From NCBI RefSeq assembly GCF_001552595.1, contig NZ_BCRM01000019.1, positions 1 to 64,000 on the forward strand: a stretch of 64,000 nt of DNA. Reading direction: 5' to 3'. This document shows positions 56,973 through 64,000 of the stretch, piece by piece; positions within the stretch are counted from its first letter, which is position 1, and each line of letters starts with the position of its first letter. Made by a program: the position numbers and the translations under genes. The stretch comes from Rhodococcus erythropolis NBRC 15567 (GTDB lineage Bacteria > Actinomycetota > Actinomycetes > Mycobacteriales > Mycobacteriaceae). The notes below the pieces were generated by a model. The model saw only the letters and a program-made list of their open reading frames with translations. It did no database searches and had not been told where the DNA came from.

Positions 56973-58142
56973 GTGCACAGATACGGCTACAAGTTGGCTG
57001 CTCTGGGCTTGGCTGCGGCGATCGTCGGGGTCATCGCTTTGTCGGTCGCGTCTTTCAACCAGGTGTTTGTCGCTCGCGTCCCGATCACGGTGATCGCGGA
57101 GCGCGCGGGGCTCGTGATGGATCCGGGCGCGCGGGTGAAGATGGCCGGGGTGACCGTGGGCTCGGTGGAGTCCATCACGCCGACTGACGACGCCACCGCA
57201 CAACTGTCGTTGTCGATCGATCCCGAAGCGCTCGAATCTATTCCGTCAAACGTGGATGTGGCGATCACGTCGAACACGGCCTTCGGCGCGAAGTTCGTCA
57301 GCCTGTCCTCGCCGGAGCAGCCGAGTAGTGCGCGACTTGCCGCCGGAGCGACGATCGACGCATCCCGGGTGACCGTCGAGCTGAACACGGTATTCGAGAA
57401 ACTCACCACCGTGCTCCGGACGGTGGACCCGGGCAAACTCGATTCGACATTGGGTGCCCTCTCGACTGCTCTGCAAGGACGCGGCGAACGGCTCGGGGTC
57501 GCACTCGAACAAGCAGATTCCTCCTTGCTCGAATTCAACACTGCACGTGAGGCTCTCGATCATGTGTTGACGGATTTACCTGCCGTCACACAGACCTACC
57601 GCGACGCTGTTCTCGACTTGATGGACACCCTCGACTCGCTCACGACGACGGGAACCACTGTTCTCGACGAGCAGCAGAATCTTGATCTCCTCTTGCTCAA
57701 CGTGATCGGGGTCGCCCGCACCGGAGAAGATGTACTGGGAGCCAACGCCGACGGTATCGACACCGTTCTGTCGTTACTGCGGCCGACCACCGCACTGCTC
57801 GATGAATACTCCCCGGTGATTCCTTGCATGTTCCACGGACTGCAGGAGAGCAAGAAGATCGGCGACGGCGCCTACAACGGACAACCAGGAATCAAGATGT
57901 CGATCGGTCTGATCGCCGGAACCGAACCGTACCGATATCCCGACGACCTTCCGAAGGTCGCGGCAACAGGTGGCCCGCAGTGTATGGGTCTTCCACTGCG
58001 CGACCCGAACGTCAATGCTCCGTACCTGGTGACCGATACCGGGGTGAATCCGTTTGCGCCCGAGCGTCAGCCGAATGGTGGGCAACCGATGAACACGGTC
58101 CCGGATCTGATGAGCTACCTGTTCGGGACGGAGATCCGATGA
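56973..58142 (+). CDS. mceA: MCE family protein, position A
   Basis: This 389-residue protein has a GTG start behind TAGGGGGAC. One N-terminal membrane segment (about 7-28) anchors it. The MCE domain follows (about 35-115, with AGLVMDPGARVKMAGVTVGSV), then a long helical stretch ending in a Pro/Gly-rich tail. MceA-F chains assemble into the periplasm-spanning lipid channel. Its stop overlaps mceB by ATGA. Confidence 0.93.
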   Translation: MHRYGYKLAALGLAAAIVGVIALSVASFNQVFVARVPITVIAERAGLVMDPGARVKMAGVTVGSVESITPTDDATAQLSLSIDPEALESIPSNVDVAITSNTAFGAKFVSLSSPEQPSSARLAAGATIDASRVTVELNTVFEKLTTVLRTVDPGKLDSTLGALSTALQGRGERLGVALEQADSSLLEFNTAREALDHVLTDLPAVTQTYRDAVLDLMDTLDSLTTTGTTVLDEQQNLDLLLLNVIGVARTGEDVLGANADGIDTVLSLLRPTTALLDEYSPVIPCMFHGLQESKKIGDGAYNGQPGIKMSIGLIAGTEPYRYPDDLPKVAATGGPQCMGLPLRDPNVNAPYLVTDTGVNPFAPERQPNGGQPMNTVPDLMSYLFGTEIR

Positions 58143-59161
58143 AAGTTCGTGGGTACACCGTCAAGTTCGGAATTTTTGTTCTGGTGATGATCCTCGTCAA
58201 CGCCGGGCTGATCCTCGTGTTCGGCCAGATGCGAGGTGGCGACGCGAGGTCGTACTCGGCGGAGTTCGTCAACGCCTCCGGGCTCAGAGCCGGCGACAAG
58301 GTGCGCATCGCGGGTGTGCCGGTCGGTTCTGTCGGCTCCGTCGAATTCGGTGGGAATCACCGTGCCCACGTGAGTTTCAGTGTGGATACGGGTGACACCG
58401 TGACTGTATCGACCAGAGCCGCTGTTCGATATCAGGATCTGGTGGGTAATCGATACCTCGAACTGCTCGACGATCCGGGGATCGCGGAACCGCAGCCACA
58501 GGGCGAGAGCATTCCCGTCGATCGCACCGCGCCGGCACTCGACCTCGATGCGCTACTCGGTGGTTTCAAGCCGCTGTTTCAAGCCCTGGACCCGGAGCAG
58601 GTCAACGCGTTGTCGATGTCCTTGCTCGAGGTGTTTCAAGGCCAGTCCGGAACTGTGGCATCGGTGCTGGCGCACACCGGATCGATCACGAACACTCTGG
58701 CAGACCGCGACCAACTGATCGGTCGAGTGATCGGCAACCTCGACGGTGTGCTCAGTGAATTGCGCAGCCGCGGTGGTCAGTTCAGTGACACTCTCGATCA
58801 CCTACAACAGCTGGTCAGCGGGCTCGCGGCGGACAGGGAGATGATCGGGACTGCCGTCGAGAGTGTGAACACCGCATCAGGCACCTTCGCCGATCTCCTC
58901 GCCGGAGTTCGCCCGGACATCGCGGGAAACCTGTCGAAGCTGGACGCAAGCCTGAATCCGCTGATCGAGCAACAAAGTGAGCTCGATCGGATTCTCGCGT
59001 CCATGCCCTCGAACTACAAGCAGCTGATCCGAGTCGGCTCGTACGGGTCGTTCTTCAACTTCTATCTGTGCGGAATCGCACTGAAGGTCGACGGTGCCGA
59101 CGGTACGCCGCTCACTGTCGACCTGGTGGATCAGACGACCGGAAGGTGCGCACCACGATGA
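58139..59161 (+). CDS. mceB: MCE family protein, position B
   Basis: This is a 340-residue protein; the ATG at 58139 overlaps the mceA stop, and the frame open upstream is out-of-family sequence. It has an N-terminal membrane anchor (GIFVLVMILVNAGLILVFG) and an MCE domain with SGLRAGDKVRIAGVPVGSV. A helical region rich in heptad-like Leu follows, then SNYKQLIRVGSYGSFFNFYLCGI, the usual MceB C-terminal motif. The last eight residues are short and polar. Confidence 0.95.
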   Translation: MKVRGYTVKFGIFVLVMILVNAGLILVFGQMRGGDARSYSAEFVNASGLRAGDKVRIAGVPVGSVGSVEFGGNHRAHVSFSVDTGDTVTVSTRAAVRYQDLVGNRYLELLDDPGIAEPQPQGESIPVDRTAPALDLDALLGGFKPLFQALDPEQVNALSMSLLEVFQGQSGTVASVLAHTGSITNTLADRDQLIGRVIGNLDGVLSELRSRGGQFSDTLDHLQQLVSGLAADREMIGTAVESVNTASGTFADLLAGVRPDIAGNLSKLDASLNPLIEQQSELDRILASMPSNYKQLIRVGSYGSFFNFYLCGIALKVDGADGTPLTVDLVDQTTGRCAPR

Positions 59162-60180
59162 GAGAGATGGCACAGAGCCAGGCCGTACGCGTGGGGGTCG
59201 TGGGATTGGTCGTCACGGCCGCCGTCGTATTGGCATCGCTCCAGTATCAGAATCTGCAGTTCCTGAAATCGGGTGTCGGGTACAGCGCGGTGTTCGCCGA
59301 CGCCAGCGGTCTCGCGCCGGGAGACGAAGTCAACGCCGCCGGAGTGAAGATCGGAACGGTGGATCGGATCGAGGTCGAGCACGGACTCGCGCGCGTGGAT
59401 TTCACACTGGAAGGCTCGATCGGTTTGGGAGAAAGCACGTCGGCAGCCGTCACCACGATGTCGTTGCTCGGCAAGCGAGCGGTATCGCTCGATCTGGACG
59501 GTCCGGGAAGGATCGCGGTCGGCGGCGAGATCCCGGTCGAGCGAACAAGATCGGCGTACTCGCTGCCCGACGTGCTCGGTGACCTCACCACGACGGTCGA
59601 GGACATCGATCTCGACCAGCTCTCCGAATCACTCGACGCAGTGGGGCAGGTGATGTCCGACAGTGCGCCGAACCTGAGGCCGGCGTTGGACGGTGTCGCA
59701 CGGATCTCCGACAGCGTCAATAGACGCGACGACATGTTGCGCACCTTGCTGTCCGATGCAAACGACGTCGCCGGGACGCTGGCCGAGCGTGGACCACAGG
59801 TCAACGCGCTACTCGTCGACGGCAACGCCTTGTTGGGAGAACTGGATCGGCGACAGGCGGCGCTGGGGGAAGTGATCACGAACATCTCGGCGTTGTCGAC
59901 CCAGCTGAGCGGACTCGTCCACGACAACGAGGCGCAGTTGCAGCCGGTCCTCGGCAAACTCGACACGGTTGTCGGCATTCTGCAGAACAACAAGGACAAC
60001 CTTTCTCAGGGAATCGACGGTCTCGGTACGTACGTGGGCACGCTCGGCGACACCGTGGCCAGCGGTCCCTTCTATTACGCCTACGTCCAGAACCTGGTAC
60101 CGGCGCAATACACCCAACCGTTGATCAACGCGATGTTCGGGCTACCACCTGCGCCGCTACCGATTCCGGAGGTTCGATGA
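59158..60180 (+). CDS. mceC: MCE family protein, position C
   Basis: This 340-residue protein overlaps mceB by ATGA. It has a membrane anchor near residues 11-27 (VGVVGLVVTAAVVLASL) and an MCE domain with DASGLAPGDEVNAAGVKIGTV. A helical stretch and the C-terminal GPFYYAYVQNLVPAQYTQPLINAMFGLPP segment follow, as in other MceC chains. It ends in a short Pro-rich tail. Confidence 0.95.
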   Translation: MREMAQSQAVRVGVVGLVVTAAVVLASLQYQNLQFLKSGVGYSAVFADASGLAPGDEVNAAGVKIGTVDRIEVEHGLARVDFTLEGSIGLGESTSAAVTTMSLLGKRAVSLDLDGPGRIAVGGEIPVERTRSAYSLPDVLGDLTTTVEDIDLDQLSESLDAVGQVMSDSAPNLRPALDGVARISDSVNRRDDMLRTLLSDANDVAGTLAERGPQVNALLVDGNALLGELDRRQAALGEVITNISALSTQLSGLVHDNEAQLQPVLGKLDTVVGILQNNKDNLSQGIDGLGTYVGTLGDTVASGPFYYAYVQNLVPAQYTQPLINAMFGLPPAPLPIPEVR

Positions 60181-61442
60181 TGGGTGCCTTACGAGTTCGC
60201 AAACCGGTGAACTGGCGTCGAATCGCCGTCGTCGGTGGAAGCGTCGTCGGCGCGGCGATCGTCGTCGTGTCGGGATACCTTGCGGTGCAACATCTGCGCT
60301 ACTACAACGTGACGGCCTACTTCACCTCGACGACCGGCCTGTATGTCGGTGACGACGTTCGTGTCGTGGGGGTCGACGTCGGCCGCGTCACCGAGATCGC
60401 CCCACAGGGAGATCGAATGCGCGTCGAACTGAAATTGGCGCGCGAGGTTCCCGTCGCCGAGGACGCGAAAGCGGTGATCGTTGCCCAGTCACTGGTCTCG
60501 GCCCGCTTCGTGCAATTGACGCCGGCGGTGACGGACGGCGCCGACGCACTGAATGACGGTGCGGAGATCGAGCTCGACCGAACAGCGGTCCCGGTCGAGT
60601 GGGACCAGATCAAGGAACAGCTGGGCCGGGCTGCCGATGCTTTGGGTCCCGACGGGGACGATCGCGGTCCCGCCGCCAACTTCCTCGACGGTGCCGGATC
60701 CGCACTGGCCGGCAACGGGGAAGCGCTGGGGCGCTCGGTGACCGAACTCTCGGAGGCTATGAGCACACTCGACGAAGGCGGAGCCGATCTGTTCGGCACC
60801 ATCCGCGGCCTGCAGACCTTCACGACCGCACTCGCCGCAAGCGACGAACAGATCGTTCAGTTCCAAGGACGGCTGGCAAATGTCTCGAGTGTGCTCGCCG
60901 AGAGCCGGACGCAATTGGCTCCGGCTCTCGCCGATCTGGACGCCGCCGTCGTCGACGTACAGCGGTTTGTCGAACAGAACCGAACCGGCTTGACGGAGCA
61001 GATCGCGAAGTTGGCCGACGTGTCCCAGGTATTGGTCGACAAGCGCGCAGGTCTCGAGAAGGTACTGCATCTGGCTCCGACAGCGTTGTCGAACTACTAC
61101 AACGTCTATCGGCCGGCCCAAGGAGCGATGGTGGGTGTGCCCGCATTCCAGAACGTCGGCAACCCGATCGACTTGATCTGTGGCGGAATCGCCGGCCTGG
61201 CCAACGACACCTCGAAGAAGGGCGCGGATTTGTGCATCGAATACCTCGGCCCGTTGCTCAACACGATCAAAGCGAACTACCCGGACCTGAGCATCAATCC
61301 GACCCGGGCGCTCGGCGCTCTTCCGGACCAACTGGTGTACAGCGAGCCTGATCTGGAACCGACTGGCGCCTTGAGTTTTCCGACGGTACCGGTGGCGTCT
61401 GATCTGACCGGCTTGCTCATGCCGTCGACAGGATCACGATGA
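60177..61442 (+). CDS. mceD: MCE family protein, position D
   Basis: This 421-residue protein's start ATGATG overlaps the mceC stop. It has a membrane anchor (about 16-38), an MCE domain with TTGLYVGDDVRVVGVDVGRVTEI, a long helical region, and a C-terminal part with ALSNYYNVYRPAQGAMVG. A Pro-rich end (LEPTGALSFPTVPVASDL) follows. It belongs to the same channel complex. Confidence 0.95.
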   Translation: MMGALRVRKPVNWRRIAVVGGSVVGAAIVVVSGYLAVQHLRYYNVTAYFTSTTGLYVGDDVRVVGVDVGRVTEIAPQGDRMRVELKLAREVPVAEDAKAVIVAQSLVSARFVQLTPAVTDGADALNDGAEIELDRTAVPVEWDQIKEQLGRAADALGPDGDDRGPAANFLDGAGSALAGNGEALGRSVTELSEAMSTLDEGGADLFGTIRGLQTFTTALAASDEQIVQFQGRLANVSSVLAESRTQLAPALADLDAAVVDVQRFVEQNRTGLTEQIAKLADVSQVLVDKRAGLEKVLHLAPTALSNYYNVYRPAQGAMVGVPAFQNVGNPIDLICGGIAGLANDTSKKGADLCIEYLGPLLNTIKANYPDLSINPTRALGALPDQLVYSEPDLEPTGALSFPTVPVASDLTGLLMPSTGSR

Positions 61443-62620
61443 CTGGCCGCCGGTGGGGAACAGTGTGTGTGGCGGCGAGCGCTGTGCTCGTTCTGACGGG
61501 TTGTCAATGGAGCGGGCTGAATTCGGTGTCGCTGCCGGGCGCGGCCGGCCGCGGTGAGGGAAGTTTCTCGGTCGTGATCGAGATGCCGGACGTCACGTCG
61601 ATCAGTCCCAACTCCCCGGTCATGGTCAACGACGTGACAGTCGGAAGTATCAGTGCGATCGAGACCGACAACTGGCACGCACGGGTGACGGTTGCGCTCG
61701 ACGGCTCGGTGTCGCTGCCCGCCAACGCGACTGCCAAGATCGGCCAAACCAGTCTGCTCGGATCCAAACACGTCGCGCTCGCGCCGCCCACCGAGGTGGC
61801 GCCGGAAGGGCGGTTGTCGGAGGGATCCGTGATTCCCCTTGCATCGGCCAGTGTCTATCCCACCACCGAGGAAGCGTTGACGGCACTGTCCTTGGTGCTC
61901 AACGGCGGTGGGCTGGCCCAGATTCACAGCATCACCACGGAACTGAACACTGCTCTCGGCGGACGGACCGATGCGGCGCGCGACCTGCTGAGCCAGATGG
62001 ACACCGTGACCGAGACACTCGACCGTCAACGCGAGGCGATAGTCACGACCATGGAGAATCTCGACGTGTTCGCCGGCGAGATCACGGCTCAGCGAGACGT
62101 TCTCGGTGAGGCGTTGGAGACCCTTGATCCGGCCTTGGCGGAACTCAGCGCCCAACGCGTCGACCTGACCACCGCCCTCGATGCGGTCGGCAGGTTCGGG
62201 GACGTCGGGACCGATCTGGTCGACCGGACCCGCGACGATTTGAAAGCCAATTTGAGCGCCTTGGAATCGACGCTGCAGAAGGTGGTCGAAACAGGACCGG
62301 ACCTGATCAACAATTTGGGCAACCTGAGTACCTTCCCCTTCCCCCAGACGACCATCGACGACGGAATGCGCGGTGATTACACCAATTTGTGGGCGCTGAT
62401 CGACCTCACGAGTAATCGCCTTCAGTCAGGTCTGGGCTTCGGTACTCCGTTCGGGGCGCCGCAAACTCCGGTGGAGAACGGAGTACTGGTCGATCCTTTG
62501 ACCGCGCCTCTGAGTACCGGGCGGGCCGCCCCAAGTGACACCGGGCGGGCCGCCCCAAGTGACACCGGGCGGACCGACCCAAGTAGCACAGGGCGGACCG
62601 CCCAGGACGGTGGACGATGA
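61439..62620 (+). CDS. mceE: MCE family lipoprotein, position E
   Basis: This 393-residue protein overlaps mceD by ATGA. It has a lipobox LTGC (Cys22), so it is lipid-anchored, as MceE proteins usually are. The MCE domain (SPNSPVMVNDVTVGSISAI) is followed by a helical region and NLSTFPFPQTTIDDGMRGDYTNLWALIDL, the usual MceE end. Beyond that lies an unusual 24-bp-repeat tail reading as STGRAAP/SDTGRxxP units, which probably forms a disordered extension. It overlaps mceF by ATGA. Confidence 0.95.
   Translation: MTGRRWGTVCVAASAVLVLTGCQWSGLNSVSLPGAAGRGEGSFSVVIEMPDVTSISPNSPVMVNDVTVGSISAIETDNWHARVTVALDGSVSLPANATAKIGQTSLLGSKHVALAPPTEVAPEGRLSEGSVIPLASASVYPTTEEALTALSLVLNGGGLAQIHSITTELNTALGGRTDAARDLLSQMDTVTETLDRQREAIVTTMENLDVFAGEITAQRDVLGEALETLDPALAELSAQRVDLTTALDAVGRFGDVGTDLVDRTRDDLKANLSALESTLQKVVETGPDLINNLGNLSTFPFPQTTIDDGMRGDYTNLWALIDLTSNRLQSGLGFGTPFGAPQTPVENGVLVDPLTAPLSTGRAAPSDTGRAAPSDTGRTDPSSTGRTAQDGGR
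62513..62605 (+). repeat. Tandem 24-bp repeat array in the mceE C-terminus
   Basis: Four units: 62513-62533 (21 bases, one codon short), 62534-62557, 62558-62581 and 62582-62605. Units two and three start AGTGACACCGGGCGG. The translation is a Ser-Thr-Gly-Arg-Ala-Ala-Pro-like repeat. Number and spacing could vary between strains. Confidence 0.9.
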
Positions 62621-63936
62621 TTCTCACGAAGTTGGTGCGAAGGCAATTGACGATCTTCGCGATCCTGGCGGTGATAGGCATGAGCGCAGCGGCTATCTCG
62701 TACCTGAGAGTTCCGACCATGCTCGGCATCGGGCGCTATTCGGTGACAGTCGAACTGCCCGACGCCGGCGGCCTGTATCGGAACGCGAACGTGACCTATC
62801 GCGGCGACACCATCGGTCAGGTCAGGTCGGTGCGTCTCTCTCCGGGAGTGGTACGCGCCGAATTATCCTTGGAGAGTGCGGTTCCCGTTCCCTCCAGCGG
62901 GCTCACAGTAGCGGTGCGAAGCGTGTCGGCAATCGGTGAGCAATACGTCGACATGCAACCGAGCACCGCGGACGGACCCTTTCTGGCCGACGGAGACGTG
63001 ATCGGCCCCGAAGCTGTCACGATCCCGACCGAGATCGGACCGGTCCTCGATCAGGCGCAGGCGATGCTCGCATCCGTACCGCAGGACAAGTTGCGATCGG
63101 TGATCGACGAGTCCGCGGCAGCTTTCGGAGGCAGGGGAGAGGATCTGGCTCGTCTGCTGGATTCGACCACTTCGTTCGTCGATCAGATGTCCGCTGCCAC
63201 AACGCCGGCTACGACGCTCGTACAGCAGTTGGATCCGCTCCTGCAGACACAGGTGGTGACGGGCGATCAGATTCGCCAGTGGGCGTCCAGTGTCGCTCAA
63301 CTCAGTGGACAGTTGGAGGTCGCCGACGGCTCCGTGCGCAATATCCTCGAGACCGGACCGGGCTTCGCGACTGAAGCCGACCTGCTGTTTCAAGGCCTCA
63401 AACCCACTTTGCCTGTGCTGCTTGCCAATTTCACCAGCACCGCTCAGGTGGCTTTGACGTACAACGCCGGGTTGGAACAGGTGCTCGTCATCTTGCCGCC
63501 ACTGGTCGCGGCACAGGAAACCGTCGTACAACGCGGGCAGGTGGACGGCGCCGCGAACGTCAACTTCCATCTCCAAGCGCAGGACCCTGCGGCGTGCTCG
63601 ACCGGTTACCTTCCTGCCGATCAGCGACGGGACCCGACCCAGACGAGTGTGCCGGACACCCCGGCTGATCTGTACTGCAAAGTGCCACAGAACTCGGTCT
63701 TCGCCGTTCGTGGATCTCGGAACATTCCCTGCATGGAGGTACCGGGCAAACGAGCACCGAGCCCGGAGATCTGCCGGAGCCCCGAAGCGTACGTGCCGTC
63801 GGGGACCAATGCGCCCGGCGAGTTGTACACCGGGCCTGACGGAGTCGACTATCAACACACGGAGTTGGCTCCGGCTGACTCCGGTCCGGGGGAGGGTGAG
63901 CCGTGGCAACAGTTGCTGACGCCGACGAATCGCTGA
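62617..63936 (+). CDS. mceF: MCE family protein, position F
   Basis: This 439-residue protein overlaps mceE by ATGA. It has a membrane anchor (about 12-28) and an MCE domain with DAGGLYRNANVTYRGDTIGQVRSV. The helical region is followed by a Cys- and Pro-rich C-terminal part (ACSTGYLPADQRRDP, DLYCKVPQNSVFAVRGSRNIPCME) whose cysteines may form disulfides in the periplasm. It completes the A-F set. A possible start of the next gene lies 34 bases inside its 3' end. Confidence 0.95.
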   Translation: MILTKLVRRQLTIFAILAVIGMSAAAISYLRVPTMLGIGRYSVTVELPDAGGLYRNANVTYRGDTIGQVRSVRLSPGVVRAELSLESAVPVPSSGLTVAVRSVSAIGEQYVDMQPSTADGPFLADGDVIGPEAVTIPTEIGPVLDQAQAMLASVPQDKLRSVIDESAAAFGGRGEDLARLLDSTTSFVDQMSAATTPATTLVQQLDPLLQTQVVTGDQIRQWASSVAQLSGQLEVADGSVRNILETGPGFATEADLLFQGLKPTLPVLLANFTSTAQVALTYNAGLEQVLVILPPLVAAQETVVQRGQVDGAANVNFHLQAQDPAACSTGYLPADQRRDPTQTSVPDTPADLYCKVPQNSVFAVRGSRNIPCMEVPGKRAPSPEICRSPEAYVPSGTNAPGELYTGPDGVDYQHTELAPADSGPGEGEPWQQLLTPTNR

Positions 63937-64000
63937 GAGGTGAGGTGCTGGATCCGGTCCGAGGGAAGCGCGGTGTACTCACTGCCCTGGTCTGGATTGC
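63903..64000 (+). CDS. Probable Mce-associated membrane protein, N-terminal fragment (window edge)
   Basis: The frame opens with a GTG at 63903 and runs off the window end. Visible residues read MATVADADESLRGEVLDP and then VRGKRGVLTALVWI, an acidic stretch, a positive patch and what looks like the start of a membrane segment. That is the usual beginning of Mce-associated proteins encoded after mceF. A second in-frame GTG at 63945 behind AGAGG is an alternative start that would avoid most of the overlap with mceF. Confidence 0.6.
   Translation, partial: MATVADADESLRGEVLDPVRGKRGVLTALVWI

Noticed and set aside
62513-62605. CRISPR-like array
   Set aside because: The repeats are contiguous without spacers, in frame within mceE, and only about four units long.

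Overview
The window looks like chromosome from a mycolic-acid actinomycete. Rhodococcus is the best guess (erythropolis-like), with Nocardia or Gordonia not excluded. The grounds are moderately high GC, many GTG starts, strings of 4-bp start/stop overlaps (ATGA/GTGA), a REP13E12-type HNH gene, an Ag85-like secreted esterase, a mycofactocin-type SDR, CYP51 and CYP125-like P450s, and a complete yrbE/mce locus.

Bases 1-38998, secondary metabolism. The window opens inside the last modules of one NRPS (…T-C-A-T-E-C-A-T-TE). Next come a VOC protein, a multicopper-oxidase lipoprotein with an FG-GAP-like tail, and a DUF222/HNH gene behind a LexA-type box. A three-gene minus-strand operon follows, encoding a molybdenum hydroxylase (fused FeS-Mo subunit, FAD subunit) and a duplicated-ABM membrane protein. 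Then there is a 6,323-residue five-module NRPS and a secreted esterase. My reading of the giant NRPS is: starter-like C, half C domain, aliphatic residue, Ser, D-Thr, aliphatic residue, one unassigned residue, TE. Its Ser adenylation domain is written in a sharply different base composition from its neighbours.

Bases 39101-46189. An ArsR-GNAT fusion with a shortened acetyltransferase half is followed by a minus-strand set: ALDH, SDR, HIBADH-like dehydrogenase, CMD-family protein and a flavoprotein. A mycofactocin-type SDR reads the other way. The ALDH-SDR-HIBADH-CMD set diverges from TetR-P450-SDR-CYP51-ferredoxin, which is the gene order I recall for M. tuberculosis Rv0763c-Rv0771.

Bases 46287-64000. 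A tightly packed plus-strand run starts with a TetR regulator and continues with a CYP123-like P450, an SDR, CYP51, a 3Fe-4S ferredoxin, an NTF2-like protein, an unknown protein, a FadD19-like acyl-CoA synthetase and a CYP125-like P450. It ends with two YrbE permeases, MceA-F and the start of an Mce-associated protein. The P450s, the CoA ligase and the Mce4-like importer point to uptake and oxidation of a sterol-like or other lipophilic substrate. An 18-bp element shared by the ALDH and tetR promoters probably is the TetR operator and would control both arms.

I saw no rRNA, tRNA, CRISPR array or insertion sequence, and no gene-free stretch exceeds 300 bases.
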